Part shown: one piece after another, positions 1-18,100 of the stretch
Layout of the letters: every line of letters starts with the position of its first letter
Numbering within the stretch: position 1 is the stretch's first letter
Origin: Phallusia mammillata
Taxonomy: Eukaryota; Chordata; Ascidiacea; Phlebobranchia; Ascidiidae
Direction: 5' to 3'
Length of the DNA: 64,000 bases
Assembly: GCA_003260075.1 (NCBI GenBank)
Contig: QLIY01000011.1
Span: 49,063 to 113,062 of the forward strand
The notes under the pieces: model-generated
What the model was told of the DNA's origin: nothing
The model's input: the letters and a program-made list of their open reading frames with translations, nothing else
Databases searched by the model: none
Translations under genes and position numbers: made by a program

Positions 1-5479
<5,479 letters not shown>

Positions 5480-6266
5480 GACTATCCGCGGTCGTAATAC
5501 AAACTGTAGTTAAGCGCCTTTGCGTTTGCTGATTAAAATGACGATCAGTTATTCTCTACGTTCCACGTCAATGGGCGCCATTGATCACGTGTTGTCGGTT
5601 GCCATGGACTACGGGCATCCCATAATTTTTAATAGGCTAGGTTTTGGTCCGATCTGTGTTTGTTTTTACAGTGCCCAATGCCCTGCACAAGCTACGAAAA
5701 TACCACAAAGAAACACCTCGAAGCAACAAACAAAGGGTCAATTGATTTCAGAGAAGATTTTTCGGTTTGGCAAAGTGACAAAACTTTAAAAACTGTTCAT
5801 TGACTCGAGTAAATTCCTTGCAAAACGAAGACATATTGTGTGAAACAAAACAGCATGAGACACGTGTATAAACTTTGCCGAGGATGAATGAAATAATACA
5901 GAACCATTCCATACGAGGCCCAATAAATTCAACATATAATCCAACTTTGCATGTGTTGCCGTACGACTACGAGTACGACTAAACTAAACGTTAACCAATT
6001 GTAACAATTATACAAGCGGGCACTAGTATGTGAGGACGTACTAGTGGTACTACGAACAATAATTTGCTGATCTTTTTTCTCAGCAGGCACTCTGCAGACA
6101 AAATACCCGCGATTTTGATACACCCTATTCCAAGAGAAAAAGGAAACAAAGATGGCGCAATCTGTCATGTAAGAATAAACTGCCGGATATTCAAACACAA
6201 TTATATACAGCACTGGCGGTACAAAAAGTTTATCACTGACATACAACTGATTCAATAAATACCCAC

Positions 6267-6315
6267 CTGGCAGCTTAGAAGACTCTTCGTGCGCCTTTGT
6301 TGCTGAAGAACTCAT
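6267..6315 (-). CDS. candidate alternative first coding exon (CHD gene or a separate small gene)
   Basis: A minus-strand ATG at 6315 opens 16 codons (MSSSATKAHEESSKLP) plus one base, ending at a CAG|GTGGGT donor. The phase is 1, the same as exon 1 of the CHD gene, so splicing to the CHD exon at 5001 would keep frame and replace the first 23 residues. About 120 bases away, at 6148-6154, is an AGATGGCG motif of the YY1 core-promoter type. No other downstream exon was found between 5480 and 6260. This is inference from phase and position only; a transcript would be needed to tell it from chance. Confidence 0.3.
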
Positions 6316-6952
6316 GAGGGACTGCAACGTTTTCCAATTACGCGCCCTACGTAGTAACCCGCACTACAAACCAACTATCCAAGCCGAAGCGGTGAGTTCG
6401 ACCTTTCGTTAAAAACGTGGCTTAATTGCGCATGCGCATGATCGTGAGTCAAGAATAGTAGGATGCTGAAGATTCGTGATACAGATTCACGGCGGTTTCA
6501 ACAAAAAGTATCAAAACTTGACCTTGTTTACAATGCATGCAATCGGCTATTAATTTAGGCGCATTGTTGGCATTTCTACAATATTTTTATTGTTTTGGTG
6601 TAATGTTGACATTTGATTGTTAGAACGGAAACCGACTGTGAGTTGATTACGCAATCCAAGTGTGCATTTCAGCATTCAGGTGACGTTGACTGCATATCTT
6701 TTTCTCTCATAATTCTAATTTGCGAAATACCGAACAATTCATTTTTGACAATAATGTTTACAGTTGTTTATTAGAATTCGACTCGCAAGATTACTAACAT
6801 TCAGCTGCACTGACGATAAAGACTTCCCTCTTTTGTTTGAAAATGTGAAATTTCTTATTTCGTTCTCAACCACTCTTGTGTCTTCAATGAGGACAGAGTT
6901 TTTACTCCAACCAGTAATGCACTACTCTTTCGGATCTGACTTTCGTTCAGTT

Positions 6953-7455
6953 CACAGTTATAAGCGGTTTATTTGTTTCTTATGTGCGCGGCATTGGCGA
7001 CTCGCATGCAAACGAGACAACATCGGTTCACATATCGCATTGGCATTCCACTTGACATTTGAAAGATGTGCCTTCATTAAACCACATCGCACCTATATAT
7101 CGATAGTCATCGAAAAAAACGGATACCACAACTACAATAAATGAGTCAAATTTGAAGTAATAACATAGCTGATAGTATCGCCAATTTAGTGATTCGAAAA
7201 AATACGGGGGGGGGGACTCACAGTTATAAGCGGTTTATTTGTTTCTTATGTGCGCGGCGTTGGCGACTCGCATGCAAACGAAACAACATCGGTTCACATA
7301 TCGCATTGGCATTCCACTTGACATTTGAAAGGGGGGGGGGGTTCACAGTTATAAGCGGTTTATTTGTTTCTTATGTGCGCGGCATTGGCGACTCGCATGC
7401 AAACGAGACAACATCGGTTCACATATCGCATTGGCATTCCACTTGACATTTGAAA

Positions 7456-7548
<93 letters not shown>

Positions 7549-7640
7549 CGAATACCACAACTACAATAAATGAGTCAAATTTGAAGTAGGCTAATAACAT
7601 AGCTGATAGTATCGCCAATTTAGTGATTCGAAAAAATACG
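6953..7640. repeat. three copies of one ~110 bp segment joined by G10, G11 and G93
   Basis: The segment that begins cacagttataagcgg and ends gacatttgaaa occurs at about 6953, 7217 and 7343. The copies are separated by G runs at 7206-7215 and 7331-7341, and the last is followed by 93 G at 7456-7548. The flank after the first copy (ataccacaactacaataaa to gattcgaaaaaatacg) reappears after the 93 G. The copies differ at a few bases. This arrangement is what two haplotypes or repeated gap-fill joins would give, so the true genome may hold one copy. Confidence 0.85.
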
Positions 7641-8710
7641 CCTCAATTCTTTTCAGGGAGTTCAAACAAAAAAGAGCTTGACATTTTTTAAGTCGGAGGT
7701 TTCAGAACAATAGCAGGGAGCTTCAATGTTAGAAGTTGGGATTACTTGCTTGGTAAACAAGCTATTATTAAAAAAGAAAACCGCCAGAAGACCCGAAGTA
7801 AGCAAAATGGGCATCACAAGTTTGTTACTGTTTTTGGGTGTATTTAAACCAGTTTCTTTAAAAGAGAAATTGCAATCAAACAAATGCGACAGCCGTGGAC
7901 CGTTAACGGGTGCCCAGCAATATAGAACACGCGGGGCAATAGATAAAATGCGTTTGGTGAAGAATCGGCGACACGCACATAAAAGTTTGAACTGCGAAGA
8001 AACAGGGAATGTTCACTTTCTTACAAACGCACAACACACTCTTATATGACGTCGATAATATTCTTACGACAAACGACCGACAGTAACCTTCGTCACGTGG
8101 AATGCCGTTTGCAAAAGTACAAGCAGAAACACACATTTGTCGCTGATTAAAAGAGTGCTACACTGTTTGAATGCCGTGTTCTTTCACACCGTGCGTTTAG
8201 TGGGTGTAAAAGTAAGGAATCTTTTTGCCATTGCAGAATGCTTGTCTTGACCAAGACTTTGGCAGCAGCACGTGTTTTCGGTACATGAACTATAGGGTTT
8301 CAATTAAACTGCATGTTACTCCATACGCATGCTACTTTACTAGTGGTGAGCCGTTTTTAAAGTTTTCGAGGTGGACAACATACTTTCTGCAGCATTCTAT
8401 ATGTTCAAAAAGTGTAAAATCGGTTGATAAGGAAATCGGGCCAGCAAGTTTTTGAATTGATACATTGCTCAAATCATAACGAGGTAAAGCACACGATCTT
8501 ACAGAAAGAAAAGAATGCTTGTTAGCGTAAAAACGTTTTGGATCAAAATTAAACAGTTAAGCAAGCAGCAAGGCAATTGTTGACCAACAAACTCAGAGCA
8601 GAGCATTGTTATTTGAACCAATATTTTAGAGACCTTTAATAACGTAGTTTGGCCAGTATTTCAAAAGCATTCAACAGTACGACTGAAATCGATTTCGAAG
8701 GGGTTCTAAC

Positions 8711-8887
8711 CAGTAGTGGGATTCAGCCGACTCGCACCGGTTCTACAGAACCGTCTCGCGGAATTTTATGATATCAGCGAACCTTAGCATTACTGGTTAC
8801 TGTCGATGGACTTTTTGTAACAGAACCGGCTGAAAAATATAAGTTTTGTTATAGAACCAGCAGACAAAAAACTGAATCCCACCACTG
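8711..8887. mobile_element. non-autonomous hAT-type MITE, 177 bp
   Basis: The terminal inverted repeats are CAGTAGTGGGATTCAGCCG on the left and CTGAATCCCACCACTG on the right. They are flanked by an 8 bp target duplication, gttctaac (8703-8710) and gttgtaac (8888-8895), with one mismatch. Eight-base duplications and CAGTG-like ends are typical of hAT elements. There is no coding capacity. It is the same family as the copy at 42295-42483. Confidence 0.85.
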
Positions 8888-9988
8888 GTTGTAACTGTGA
8901 AAAATATAGTGGTAAAAATCATTGGCAAGGGCTAAGGGAAGTTTTTTGCCGGCAAATACAAACAAAGCAGCTTTCCATCAGCGTTCAATTGCGATTCGAA
9001 GCAAAATGTTCATACAGAATTGACATCGCACCAATCCAAATAATTTGTATGCATTGAAAATGGCAACAGGGAGCTGCTATGGCCTGGAAGGTTTTACAAA
9101 ATGAACAAAATATAAACTAATGTTCGGGTTCAACTGGGTGCCTCGCGACGAACCTTGTTTGGTCCCCATCGACCAACAATCGATTATTAGCCCAACGTTA
9201 GAGGTCACTAAGAAGTTTGTGGCGACTTCAGGATGCCAATAAATCGATTGGCGACTCCCATTTCGATCTGTATGATTCACTGGGTATTGCCTGACCGCTA
9301 AATTGCCAAAGCGGTACAGTATAAACAACTGTCCACTGGAACAAAAATCAACGACCCAACTCTTACAAGGTGAAATGTTTTCAAGGCAAAATATTATAAG
9401 GGGCACAAACACACAACTGCCAGGTTTCGCTATTTCCCAGTTTGTCGGATCAATTTAACCTCTATAGGCTCGGCGCGGATTAGGGCGCTCGGGTTGTGTG
9501 TTATGTGTTTTTATTCACTCGTTTAACCCACTCGCATGATTCATAAGGTCACGTCACAGGTTCGGAAGGCTTTTGTAAAGCTTGGAGCATTCGATACCTC
9601 CAACCAGTCGTTTTTTTGTGACTCAAACCCCTAAAACCAAAAAGGCAATGTTCTGGAAAAGTAAGTAGGAGAGCAGAGTTGCAGCGGTTGTTTTAACAGT
9701 TAAAACGTAAAACGTCCAACACGATAAAACGCGAGTATGCTGGAAAACTAAGACAGTTTGTTCATCCAACATATGCCAAGAAACACAGCAAAGTCACAAC
9801 GTATCACATAATACTAGAAGGCAAAACGGGGGCGGAGTGGGCGGATGCAAACACGCTTGATGACGTCACGACTCGGCGGACAAGGGATATGACGTCACGC
9901 ACGAACAACCACAAATTCTGCGAGGGCCAAACTTTCTTCTCAAAACAAAGTCACCCTCCAGAGAAAAAAAAGTGACTGTCAAATTTTT

Positions 9989-12900
9989 TTAGTAACGAAA
10001 TCCATCTTCGACCACTGGGGCTCCCATAAAGTCGGCTTCAGTCATTCTGTTCAGCACCGAGCAAAAGTAAAAAGCAACATCGACGTGGTGTAGGGTCATG
10101 GCGCGCAGGTAATCGGCCGCCAGCAGCTTGTCGTACTTGGGACGTTGATCCGAATCGGCAATGGTCATCATGTTTATAAAATTGACAAAGCCATCGCTGA
10201 AAACCAAGCCGTTTATGTTGCTACGCAACTTGGGTGGTTCCCCACGCACGACCTGGATATAAACAAAATATTAAGTCCACAATGAAAACACAGAGCTTAG
10301 AAATAATATATGAGAGCAGTTTGTGCACATTTTACCCTATCTCTGCCGTTGCCACATCTTTTTACAAAATGATCAGGAGACTTTTAAATGGCACCAAGAA
10401 CAATACATGTAAAGTGTATGTAAACACCTTTTTCCACATGATGGCTGAGTGGTTAGCTAAATCCTATCTATGCCACCTGTGTGCAACAGCAAAAAACTTT
10501 GGTGGCATTGCCCTAAACTAGAAGACCTGATGAATTAAACCAAATCATGTAATCATTAATTTCCCAAGTAAAAAAACATTCGAATAAAACAGATTCAATA
10601 GACTTTAAATAAAACAGACAGCTTAACAGTGCACTAATGGTGATTGCCAACCCATGGAGGATGAAACAATAACGAACAATGCTGCAAGTAAAGACCTTAT
10701 ATCATTACAACTAAATAAAGATAGCTAACAGTGATAACAAGCAAACCTGTGTAAGCTGATCAAACACATTGTTCCATTTAGGATATGGAAAATTGCCAGT
10801 GGCGAGTTCAATTAAAGTGATTCCCAGACTCCACACATCTGAACGAACATCATATCCTGAACATAAATGTGAGGCATGGCATTGGTAAGCAATATGATAA
10901 CAATACAAAAGAGTGACTAAAAGTTAAACCATGCTTTGCCATTGTGAAAACATGGTTTATCATTGCTTTAATAAATTATCACTAAGAAATAGGTGAGGTA
11001 TATTTTAACAAACACTTGCCAATGCAAAACCCAAACAAACACCACTGACAAAAAGCATATTTAATCAATACGATTTGCTGCTGTAAAAAAACAATCAATA
11101 TGATTTGCTACAAAACCACATATTTTTAATACAGAAATAACATCAGCACCTAAACATTTAAACAGAGCTATCACTTTGGTTGCTTGGTATAGTGCAAAAT
11201 GGCTTACCATTACGAGACTTGCTGGTGTCAATTCTCTCAGGGGCCATGTAGGGTCTGCAACCCGCATCTCTTGTGCGTGCAATGGAATTAACAAGATGGC
11301 CACTAATACCAAAGTCACAAAGCTTAATGTTTCCACCCCGGTCGATGAGAATGTTCGAAGGCTTTACATCCCTGTGGATGATCTGAAGTTTTTCCTAGAA
11401 ACGCAAAACAGTCATTTAAAGTCACACAAAAATCAATACAATCCTGTAAACACCATACACAGGGAATTGCCATAAAAAATCCTAGTTTGTATCGAAATTT
11501 AACAAGTGTTTTGAAACTCAACCGCTAACAGCAAACCAAAAAATGTTCTTATTAGGAACAAACTTTCTGTTTTTTCAATTAGCACATTTGATACACAACT
11601 GGAATAAGATTTTGCAATGTACTTTTTGTGTGAGCATACCCAATAAGTTCAAATAATTGTTTATCACAAACAAGTAACACATTGCACCAATGTAAAAAAT
11701 CTTGACAAAAACTTTTCTCTTGTACTTTTAGGTAATCCAATGCTTTGACAGTCGCAACTGCAATTTTGCCCAAAATTTCCTCTGGAATTCTCTGACTCTG
11801 TCTGTGGTAGACAAAGCGGTAAAACTTGTCCAGAGATGTGGCCATTAGTTCCATGCAAATCCAGCAATCGCCTTCCCAGAACAAAGCACCATAGAACTTT
11901 ACAATGTAAGGACAATCACTGCTTCTCATCACCTTTAAAGAACCACAATGGTTAGTCATTTGAACCTTATATTTTGAGCATCATGTTTAACAAGTAAGTT
12001 ACCAAAAATCAGAGTACACCAGGCCCATTGAAGGTGCCATACCGAATCAGCCGGTCAACAAGCATTCACCACCATATGGATTCGAACCCATGACAGGAGT
12101 CAATCCGGGACTCCAGCTCTACCAATTGAGCTACGCAGGCTCAGTGGAGAATCCGCCGAAAGTGGAATCACAAGCACAGTTGCCTGTCTCATATGCTACA
12201 CATGTCAGCTTCGATCCCAGTTACGAATTTATGTTCATCTTAAGTTACCAAAAACCTATTTCTTGTTGCCTTGGTAGTTAAGGCTAAACTTACCACATCC
12301 AGATCCATCAACAGTCTTTTTTGTTCCCTTTCATCAACAGTCGATCGAATTCGCTTCACAGCCATTTCTGTTCTGCTCTTCTTGTGCACCATTCGATTAA
12401 CTGAACCGAATGCTCCACGTCCAATCTCACCATAGTCAGTAAGATCAGAAGCCACAAAGTCAAAAGCCTACGCAAAAATACAACATTTAAAAAGAAAGTT
12501 TCTGCTATTAATTTCCAGCAACTTGTTCAGCTTGACAGGTGGAAAATACACAGGTTCGACAAAAAAATTTTGACAATGAATGCAAATTGGAGGTGGTTTC
12601 ATTGAAAAAGTTTAATCTACTTCCACATTTCAACTCTGCTTTTCAAAAATTTCATGCCTTACTGTTGGTAATAATGATTTATTGTTTTTCTGTTGGATAA
12701 TTTTACACAAATCACTGCAAGAGATGATCACACTGCTACCAAATCAAAAATCACACAAAAACAAAATCAAGTCAAACCTGGTAACAATAGATGATTCGCA
12801 AATTAAATCAGCAAATCAAAAAATGTTCAAATTGTGAGCAGCATTCAAAACAACTTTACTCAGTTCACTTGCACTAAATATACTACAAATTTAAAGAACA

Positions 12901-13406
12901 GTAGAGTAATTAAAAACCAAAGCAAAATCTAAAATACATGATCTCACCTCATGGCCAGGTTCAATCTTTAACTTTCCAACACTTTCTTGACTGTAAGTTC
13001 GGATAATATGCTCTGGGGTCATCCTGGTGGGAGTGTTGATGCTGCCAGAGGAAGAAGATGTAGGCAAAAAGCGGCCGGAATCAGTGGACTTTGAACCAGG
13101 AGATGAAGCTTTCCCTGTGAAACTTAGTCCTTCCATTGGGGAACTTAAACCAGTCTGTCCAGGGGACATGGGAAAGTTAAACCCTCCTGTAAGTCCACCT
13201 GGAACGTTTCTGTTGTTGCCAGAGTATGGGTTAAATTGACCAAAAGGCATTGGTTCAAAGCTTGGTCGATTGCCACTAAATTGATTAGGAAGCACACCAG
13301 GTGGCAGCTCCTCATCCATTCGTCTTCCCTTTGAGGCTCCCTGAGTTTGCATGCTTGGAAACATGCCAAACCCTTTGGGCCGGGACTGTGGTGCAGACTT
13401 CTCCAT
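9989..13406 (-). CDS. MAP2K4: dual-specificity MAP kinase kinase 4 (MKK4/SEK1)
   Basis: Cytoplasmic kinase that phosphorylates Thr and Tyr in JNK (and p38) in the stress-activated cascade. Six exons: 12948-13406, 12294-12467, 11726-11932, 11208-11394, 10747-10856, 9989-10252, giving 466 aa with all phases consistent. Residues 1-153 form a Pro/Gly/Ser-rich leader with the MKK4-like [12 protein letters not shown] end. The kinase domain starts near 164: Gly loop [11 protein letters not shown] (166-176), ATP Lys191 in MAVKRIRS, catalytic HRD (287-289), DFG (307-309), activation sites Ser317 and Thr321 in SIARTRDAG, then APE. The C-terminal lobe ends with a divergent tail. The match to MKK4 ([29 protein letters not shown]) is much better than to MKK7. 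Human MKK4 is 399 aa; the extra length is in the leader. Intron 2 carries a SINE. Confidence 0.96.
12009..12241 (-). mobile_element. tRNA-derived SINE in MAP2K4 intron 2
   Basis: Read on the minus strand there is a Pol III A box (TAGCTCAATTGG) and B box (GGTTCGAATCC) at tRNA spacing, around 12078-12132. The element is flanked by a perfect 13 bp target duplication, aagttaccaaaaa, at 11996-12008 and 12242-12254, the mark of LINE-assisted insertion. A distal segment (gatcccagttacgaattta on the + strand near 12212) recurs near 38160, there linked to a tRNA-like part in the opposite orientation. Confidence 0.85.
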
Positions 13407-15172
13407 GCACTTTTACGAGGCTTTGCGTATTACCTTACCATCTTTAATAAATATTATAACAAAAAAGCTGTGGAAACAATTAAGTAAATTAAAAACATTC
13501 TCATATCAACACTGCTTTTTGATTGGTATTTGGCAAGCATAGTTTATTTTTCTATATTTTATAGTATTGGCAATCTTAATACTTTTGCACACTTGACATT
13601 CAGACAATTTAGATCGAAAGCTTCAGTTAGAAAGCTTTCAATCACTATCAATAAGCAGGCTTTGAAACGGGCTCGATTGTTGTTTACAAACAAGATCAAG
13701 ATCTGAAACAACACCTAGTACATAATGCTTGCAGTGGAAAAGCAGAAAGGCTTAAAAAGGCGCTTGCGAGACACAACTTCTGGTATACTTAAACCACAAA
13801 TCATATTCCGTAAACTTTGATGTGGTGGTATAGTACACTACACACAAAAAAAGGTAATATTTTTTATATGCTCGTGCAGAATGATGTACATGCTACTCCT
13901 TTCCAAGTTTGTTTGCTGTTAAAAATCGAATCGATAGGGACATTCCGAAAACAAGGCCGGGTTACCGGGTACAGAGAAATCTTTTGTTCTCGCTTGATTG
14001 AGCACGGTGAAATGCGAAATTTGCGTCACATGCAACGCTTGCCAAATGAAAATCAGAACGTGGCTTGCGGTGAAGCATTACAATACGCATTTCATTACAA
14101 ATACAACTAATTTGCCTATAAAAATCGAAATTGAGTGGCCGGGCACTTGATTGACACTGATGACACCAATGTTTTATTTCAATTTTAAGGTCAGCATAGG
14201 CCACCCAGCGACTAAAAATATAGCTTACGAGCGTTGTGGACATCAAATAATATGTTTTAGCTGTAGGCCTATTGCATAGAATTTAAAACAAAATGTTGGG
14301 CCCATTCCATCACAGTATGGATGTGGGGGAGCCCGACGGAACATTTGCAGACAGCGCACAAGTTTATTTGGCCTTTCTCGGTTGGAAGACGATCAAACGA
14401 TGCAAAGCTAAAGTTCGAAAACTCATCACGTAAAAAATACATTTTGGATCAAAATTCACCGAAATTTACAGAAAATACCGTTCACGAGCAGAAATCAGTC
14501 GGCAGGGCACAAAATTATGTTCAGCCCTTGACTGAAAAGTTAACGTAACCGAGTTGTGTTTACAAGGTTGTTGGTTCTAATACCACCTCGACCATTTCGT
14601 GTTTCCTAAATAGGAAATTTGAGAGGCATTTATTAATACCAGTGGAGCCCGATAAGTTGAAATGAAGTAATTAACAACTAAAATAACCAAAAAATATGAC
14701 TTAACAAACGAAAAAAACATGCAGCTTAATGGATGGCACATGTCCTGTCAGCATAACGCATTCAAGCGTTGCCCGACCAAAAAGATTGAGTTGCACTTAC
14801 TGCGTTTGGCGACAAACTACACATAGCTACACAATTACGCCAAATAATCACCAAGCCGGAGAACTTGTCGATTATAACTTGTTAAACTATTCTAATTTGC
14901 TGTTACTCGCATATTACGATTATAACATCACAGTTAAAGTAATAGGAACGAAGTTAGTCATGGAAGCCTTGACGTGGGGATAAAAAAACCAGTATTAAGC
15001 TAGTCCGTACAAAAATTATTACGCGTGACTGCAAAAAACTCTACACGTCAATGCCGAAAAGGGTTGCTTCAGAACTTTCGAGTTGTAGGCAGTGCGTGAC
15101 CCGTTCAACAAAAAGGGCAGATTGTTTCGCGTTGGTATTTGAACGTCACTCAGTGTATTGCGCCCCTTGGAG
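13407..15172. other. intergenic region between MAP2K4 and the first oxidase gene
   Basis: MAP2K4 and the first oxidase gene are divergent, so this stretch should hold both promoters. No TATA box, coding exon or recognised repeat could be supported. The oxidase start codon at 15173 lies in AGATGGCGG, a YY1-like context. Confidence 0.5.
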
Positions 15173-18100
15173 ATGGCGGTCATGATTTGTTTAATGGTTT
15201 TGTTTTTCCTTGGTTTAAGCAGTCTTTCTGTAGCACAAACAGTGTGTTCCGAAACAGCTCCATGTGGGTTTAGAGGCAAGTGCTTTATTATTTTTTATGA
15301 CAAGTCTACATAGGCGTATAAATAAAATAAAATGAGTGAGATTTGTTTGTTTTTTCTGCATTTAGGTGGCCTAAACTTTGTTAAACCTGCGGTGCAACGT
15401 TCACAAAATGGACTTCTGTCAACCAGTTTAAACGTTGAAATCAGCGACTTTACTTTGGGTTGGCTTACCACAAAACGCCGCCTTTACAATGCTTCCTTTC
15501 CCGGCACCACGTTGAGAATCAAAGCAGGCGATCGGGTTCGACTGGATTTGGTGAGATAAGAGTTTGATTATTTATTCTTTTGCTTTTATAAGTGCAGTGA
15601 AGGACCCAAAAGTCTACCACGGAATTCAACAGACTTTTCTTTGGTTGCAGAGTGCGGACCAAATGTGTGGACAATTTGACGCGCCACATAAAATCGTAAC
15701 GTTTATGGCACATTTCACCGTTGCTTTGGTTTTCTAAAGTTTGAAATAGCATTAGTGGGTCATAAAATCGGGTTTAGCCTTCACGCTTTTGTGCACTACA
15801 TTCTTTTTGTCAATGTTGGACTTGATTTTGTCGAACCAAAACCGTCGTTTTATTCAAGTCCGCTTGGATTGCGTAAAACCAGTTTTGATTGAACAATTAT
15901 GACGGAAATGGTTGTTTCAAAGGTTAACAACCTCGAGGAACCTGACTTCACAGACGCTCCGTCCGGTTCACTGAGATTTCCAAATACCACAAATCTTCAC
16001 ACTCACGGCCTTCACATCAGCAGTCAGGTAAAATTCATGAGTGTTAAAAGAAAATTTACCAAATTCTGATCCTTGTTCTGATAAATGCTTTATTCTACAA
16101 TGTTTTGGGAATGTTAAAACAGTGTTTTTAATTTGAAGTTGTTATTTTTTAAGCCGTGTTTTGGGTGGGCCACATCTGTGGTTAATTAGTTTGCCACGGC
16201 ATATAAACGTACCCGTTATCCCAGGTAACTTTAACTAATCGAATTACAGGGCTTTGTTGTCATAAGTTGTACAATGACAACTGCTTGACTGACCAAACTG
16301 GTTAGGTGGACAACGATACGATTTGAATTAATACGCAGTACGAATTTCAACAACTCAACTTGTACACAAGTTTTATAGATGTACAGATTAATCAAGTGTT
16401 GTGTATTACCAGACTCCCCAAGATAATATCTTGACACGCGTTGGTCCCGGACAAACATTCTCTTACGATTATGAAATTCACGACCAACAAGCCGCAGGAA
16501 CCTACTGGTATCACCCACATCTTCACGGGAGTGTCTTTTTCCAGGTTAGGGTTGTGCTTATTCATGCCCGGACATAAGGTATAATTTCCACTTTCAAAAC
16601 CCAGTCGGAACTGAAGGTTTATTTGCCCGACTTTTAAGATTCGATTAAATTCTAAATTTTTTTTTTGATATTTTGTAAAATATTTAGTTTTGGTCAGTAA
16701 CTTATGTGGATGTTGCCATGAGCAAGTTTTTGACCGTATTATTTTGACCAATTCATCGTGGCCGAATAGTTTTTTGTAAATTAGTATTCTTGCTTTTTTG
16801 TCACAGAATCTTGGGGGAATGGCAGGAATGTTGATTGTCGAGGATGATCCGCAAACGATGCCTGCTGAGCTGGATTTAGCGTCTTGTCCTAACAACTGCG
16901 AAAACGATATTCCAATGGTCTTCCAACTTTTCCAATATTCAACGGCAGATGATGGTAGTTACTCGTCAACGCAACGTGACATCAATGACAATGAAGCATT
17001 TCGGTTTGTGTTACTATTCCTCCACTTTCATAAAGTACAAGAAAAGCACTATAAGCCTCTAAGTCTAAACAAATGATTTTTCGCCAGAAAGTCCGCCAAG
17101 TCTAATTATAGAGTGTTTAAACCATCACAGCATTTCATACCGGTTCTTGAGTTTTTTCACGAATTGGTTTCGGCACCTGCTAAATAATATCTTGGTGTAT
17201 GGTTATCTCTGGACTTATTGTAGGATAAATTACCAATGAAAGATCACCGGGGTATTTTGTGCAGGCTCAACAATATTATGATTGAAAATGGGACACAAAG
17301 TTTAGAAGAATGGCTCGAGGACCCAGCCAACAACGTCCAGCACATTTTGGTTAACGGACAACTTCAACCAAACCTTACGGTTCAACCTGGACAGTTGATG
17401 AGATTCAGGTAGATAGCGTACATCGTTGTGGTGTTTCAAATAATTTTTCTATGTTAAATTTGTATTTTCATAAAAAATGTTTTTTTGTATTTGTAAAAGC
17501 CAGTTTTTTGGTTTCTTTGATCTTGATTTTTTGATAAGGCTCTGGCTTACACCAAGTCCCGTAACGTTTCACTTGTTTTGACCTCCTCCTCGGTTCATAT
17601 ATTGTAGGCTCCTAAACGCTGGTGGAATCTACGCCCTTGCTTTACACATAACACTGCCTGGTGGAACTGGCAGCCCATGTCAGGTGAGAGAAATCGCATT
17701 GGACGGACATTACCTCAATCAGCCGCGTGAACAACGACTGGGCAGAAGTTTACTCATGGCAGCTGGGCGTGTTGATTGGCTGGTTGTATGTCGCCAAACT
17801 GGGGAATACCAGGCAAGTTTGTAATTTGTTTGCTTTTTAAGTTAATTCTAGCTCATAAACCACGTCAGTCACAAGGTCATTTCAGTTCCCTTTCATGCTT
17901 TGGTTTAATGGAAATTCCCAAGCCTTGACCGTCGTCATCTGTTGCTGACATTGACCTTATATGGCAAATCGAAACTGAATCATTGCATGTCAAGTTTTCC
18001 ATGAAAAATACTGGCAGCAATCGAAATCGTTGTTGCTTCCTTTTTTGCTTTATATCGCTTTACATTTGAGGTGGTTTGGTCTGAATGCTGTAGCGGACAT

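Larger units (their letters stand above)
5480..9988. other. intergenic region between CHD and MAP2K4, repeat rich
   Basis: Apart from the candidate exon at 6267-6315, no coding sequence is supported. It holds a triplicated segment joined by poly-G runs (6953-7640) and one hAT-type MITE (8711-8887). The open frames here lack splice context, conserved motifs or family resemblance. Confidence 0.6.

Noticed and set aside
7349..7618. Poly-proline open reading frames on the minus strand
   Set aside because: They are translations of the 93 G run and flanking repeat copies, not genes.
9077..9412. 111-codon minus-strand open frame
   Set aside because: No family motif, no splice context and close to chance length for this composition.
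12078..12132. A functional tRNA gene
   Set aside because: The anticodon arm is irregular and the acceptor stem does not pair; flanking target duplications show it is part of a SINE.
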